From Candidatus Segatella intestinihominis (GTDB lineage: Bacteria; Bacteroidota; Bacteroidia; Bacteroidales; Bacteroidaceae), in the NCBI GenBank assembly GCA_900548535.1, contig URLG01000037.1, forward strand, positions 1 through 25,705: DNA of 25,705 nt, read 5' to 3'. Every line of letters begins with the position of its first letter. The first letter of the stretch is position 1. The position numbers and the translations under genes were made by a program. Shown here in pieces: positions 24,233 to 25,705 of the stretch. The notes beneath the pieces are model-generated. The model saw only the letters and a list, made by a program, of their open reading frames with translations. It did no database searches and was not told the DNA's origin.

Positions 24233-25426
24233 ATGGCACAATTATCTGATCGTCTTAACAGATTGGCACCATCAGCAACGCTGGCGATGTCACAAAAGAG
24301 TAGTGAAATGAAAGCTCAGGGTATTGATGTAATCAACATGAGCGTAGGTGAACCAGACTTCAACACTCCTGACAATATCAAGGAGGCAGCCAAGAAGGCT
24401 ATCGACGAGAACTATTCTCGCTATTCACCAGTTCCGGGTTATCCTGACTTGCGTAAGGCAATTGTTGCCAAATTGAAGAAAGAGAACGGTCTTGACTACA
24501 CCATCAACGAGGTCATCGTAGGTACAGGTGGAAAGCAATGCGTATGCAATGCAGTTTTGGCACTCGTCAACCCTGGAGATGAAGTCATCATCCCTGCACC
24601 ATACTGGGTAAGCTATCCACAGATGGTAAAGTTGGCAGGTGGTACACCGGTCATTGTGAACGCAGGTTTCGAACAGGACTTCAAGATGACAGCAGAGCAA
24701 TTGGAGAATGCTATCACCGAGAAGACCAAGATGCTTATCTTCAACTCACCAAGCAACCCTACAGGTAGCGTATATAGCGAGGAAGAGTTGGCAGCATTAG
24801 CTAATGTTCTCAGAAAGCATCCAGAAGTATTTGTTCTGGCAGATGAGATTTACGAGCACATCAACTATATCGGCAAGCACCACAGCCTGGCACAGCAGCC
24901 TGACATGAAGGAGCAAGTCATCATCGCCAATGGTGTATCCAAGGCATACGCCATGACAGGATGGAGAATCGGTTTCTTGGCAGGTCCAGAGTGGATTATC
25001 AAGGGATGCAACAAATTGCAGGGACAGTACACCAGCGGTACATGCTCAGTAAGCCAGAAGGCAGCAGAGGCAGCATACACACTCGACCAGGGCGCAGTGG
25101 AGACCATGCGCCAAGCATTCGAGCGTCGTCGCGACTTGATCGTGAAGCTCGCCAAGGAAGTACCAGGCTTGGAGGTCAACGTACCACAAGGAGCCTTCTA
25201 TCTCTTCCCTAAGTGCAACAGCTACTTTGGCAAGAGCAATGGCACTATCACCATCAACAACTCTACCGACTTCGCCATGTATCTCTTGGAGGAGGCACAC
25301 GTGGCAACCGTAGGAGGTGATGCTTTTGGTGATCCAGACTGCTTCCGCATGAGTTACGCCACTAGCGATGAAAACATCGTGGAGGCCATTCGCCGCATCA
25401 AGGAAGCCTTGGGCAAACTGAAATAA
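24233..25426 (+). CDS. PLP-dependent aminotransferase, aspartate aminotransferase (AspC) type
   Basis: A 397-residue fold-type I aminotransferase of subgroup I-gamma/beta. The PLP lysine is K237 in SKAYAMTGWRIG. N175 in SNPTG, D204 and Y207 in LADEIYEH, and R245 in GWRIG contact the cofactor. The carboxylate-binding arginine lies in FRMSYA near the C terminus. It would transfer amino groups between aspartate or another amino acid and 2-oxoglutarate. The family is broad, so exact substrates (aspartate, aromatic amino acids, prephenate) are not certain. It has its own promoter box and stands 113 bp after ribBA. Confidence 0.92.
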   Translation: MAQLSDRLNRLAPSATLAMSQKSSEMKAQGIDVINMSVGEPDFNTPDNIKEAAKKAIDENYSRYSPVPGYPDLRKAIVAKLKKENGLDYTINEVIVGTGGKQCVCNAVLALVNPGDEVIIPAPYWVSYPQMVKLAGGTPVIVNAGFEQDFKMTAEQLENAITEKTKMLIFNSPSNPTGSVYSEEELAALANVLRKHPEVFVLADEIYEHINYIGKHHSLAQQPDMKEQVIIANGVSKAYAMTGWRIGFLAGPEWIIKGCNKLQGQYTSGTCSVSQKAAEAAYTLDQGAVETMRQAFERRRDLIVKLAKEVPGLEVNVPQGAFYLFPKCNSYFGKSNGTITINNSTDFAMYLLEEAHVATVGGDAFGDPDCFRMSYATSDENIVEAIRRIKEALGKLK

Positions 25427-25474
25427 AACTTGCACCATAAACTCAAAAAACGGGGCAAAAAAGTAGGTAAAAGG

Positions 25475-25507
25475 CGAGATATTGGTTTAATTTATGCCAA
25501 TATCTCG
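25475..25507 (+). terminator. Hairpin after the aminotransferase gene
   Basis: CGAGATATTGG (25475-25485) and CCAATATCTCG (25497-25507) form a perfect 11-bp stem with an 11-nt loop, 48 bp past the stop. The following TTAAAACTTCTT is not a clean T run, so termination strength is uncertain. Confidence 0.6.
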
Positions 25508-25548
25508 TTAAAACTTCTTAATTAGGGTGATACTTACCTATTATTTAT

Positions 25549-25556
25549 TATCTTTG
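25549..25556 (+). promoter_or_regulatory. Probable -7 box of the gene starting at 25682
   Basis: TATCTTTG matches TAnnTTTG. Transcription would begin near 25562 and leave a leader of about 120 nt, ending in the A-rich stretch common before well-translated Bacteroidota starts. Confidence 0.6.
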
Positions 25557-25565
25557 CCAAAGGAA

Positions 25566-25628
25566 ATGAAAGATAACCTGTCTGTGTATATTGACGACAC
25601 TAACAGCGAAGTCCTACCAAACAATTAA
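25566..25628 (+). CDS. Possible 20-codon leader ORF
   Basis: An ATG at 25566 opens a 20-residue acidic frame (starts MKDNLSVYIDD) that ends in TAA at 25628. It lies wholly inside the predicted leader of the next gene, about 10 nt after the promoter box. It may be an upstream ORF or chance; nothing in the peptide is recognisable. Confidence 0.2.
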   Translation: MKDNLSVYIDDTNSEVLPNN

Positions 25629-25681
25629 CAAACAAGTATATTAATAATTAATTAACTAATAATTTAAAAAAAAGTAAAATT

Positions 25682-25705
25682 ATGGCAACTACAAAACAAG
25701 CAGCC
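25682..25705 (+). CDS. Start of a gene cut by the window edge
   Basis: An ATG after an A-rich leader (TTTAAAAAAAAGTAAAATT) opens MATTKQAA and runs off the window. Eight residues do not identify the product. A Lys/Ala-rich start like this precedes, among others, ExbB/TolQ-type proton-channel proteins in Bacteroidota, but that is a guess. The promoter box and leader support it being a real gene start. Confidence 0.6.

Overview
The window reads as chromosomal DNA from a Bacteroidota member, most likely Prevotellaceae (Prevotella/Segatella-like). Supporting signs are TAnnTTTG-type -7 promoter boxes, A/T-rich leaders without Shine-Dalgarno sequences, a hybrid two-component sensor fused to an AraC domain, a DUF4954 protein, long LptF/G-type permeases and a TonB-dependent receptor. 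The genus is inferred from protein flavour; no marker gene here fixes it.

Layout. (1) 59-8305, plus strand: hflX GTPase, a DUF4954 beta-helix protein, a secreted M16 zinc peptidase, a small AT-rich four-helix-bundle (23S rRNA intervening-sequence family) gene, and class I fumarase. Three of these gaps carry short AT-rich or heptad tandem repeats. A strong terminator closes fumarase. (2) 8450-9565: dinB (DNA polymerase IV), apparently with almost no 5' leader. (3) 9649-16073, minus strand: a sucrose/fructan operon read as TonB-dependent receptor, GH32 fructan hydrolase, MFS sugar importer, fructokinase. Its control region (16074-16249) holds a large interrupted palindrome and is shared with a divergent SprT-like metallopeptidase. 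(4) 16916-17536: a non-coding stretch packed with four different repeat families. (5) 17537-20320, minus strand: a hybrid two-component regulator with a periplasmic-binding-protein sensor, as in the fructose-sensing BT1754 of Bacteroides thetaiotaomicron; it probably controls the operon. (6) 20400-20570: a cluster of DnaA-box-like sequences, a candidate replication origin or DnaA-binding region, followed by a terminator and a tRNA with a CAT anticodon. (7) 20967-25426, plus strand: LptG-like permease, bifunctional RibBA and an AspC-type aminotransferase, then the promoter, leader and first eight codons of a further gene.

How the genes work together. The receptor would bring fructose-containing sugars across the outer membrane. 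GH32 would release fructose, the MFS protein would import it and fructokinase would phosphorylate it. The hybrid sensor would detect the free sugar and activate the operon. Unlike the classic Bacteroides fructan locus there is no SusD or surface glycan-binding protein, which points to small substrates such as sucrose or short fructo-oligosaccharides. The other genes are housekeeping: ribosome rescue, TCA/fumarate metabolism, lesion bypass, LPS export, riboflavin synthesis and amino-acid transamination.

The items most worth a second look are the DnaA-box cluster, the 16180-16219 palindrome, the layered repeat region at 17219-17527, the repeat-flanked four-helix-bundle gene, and the SusD-less receptor with a shortened plug.
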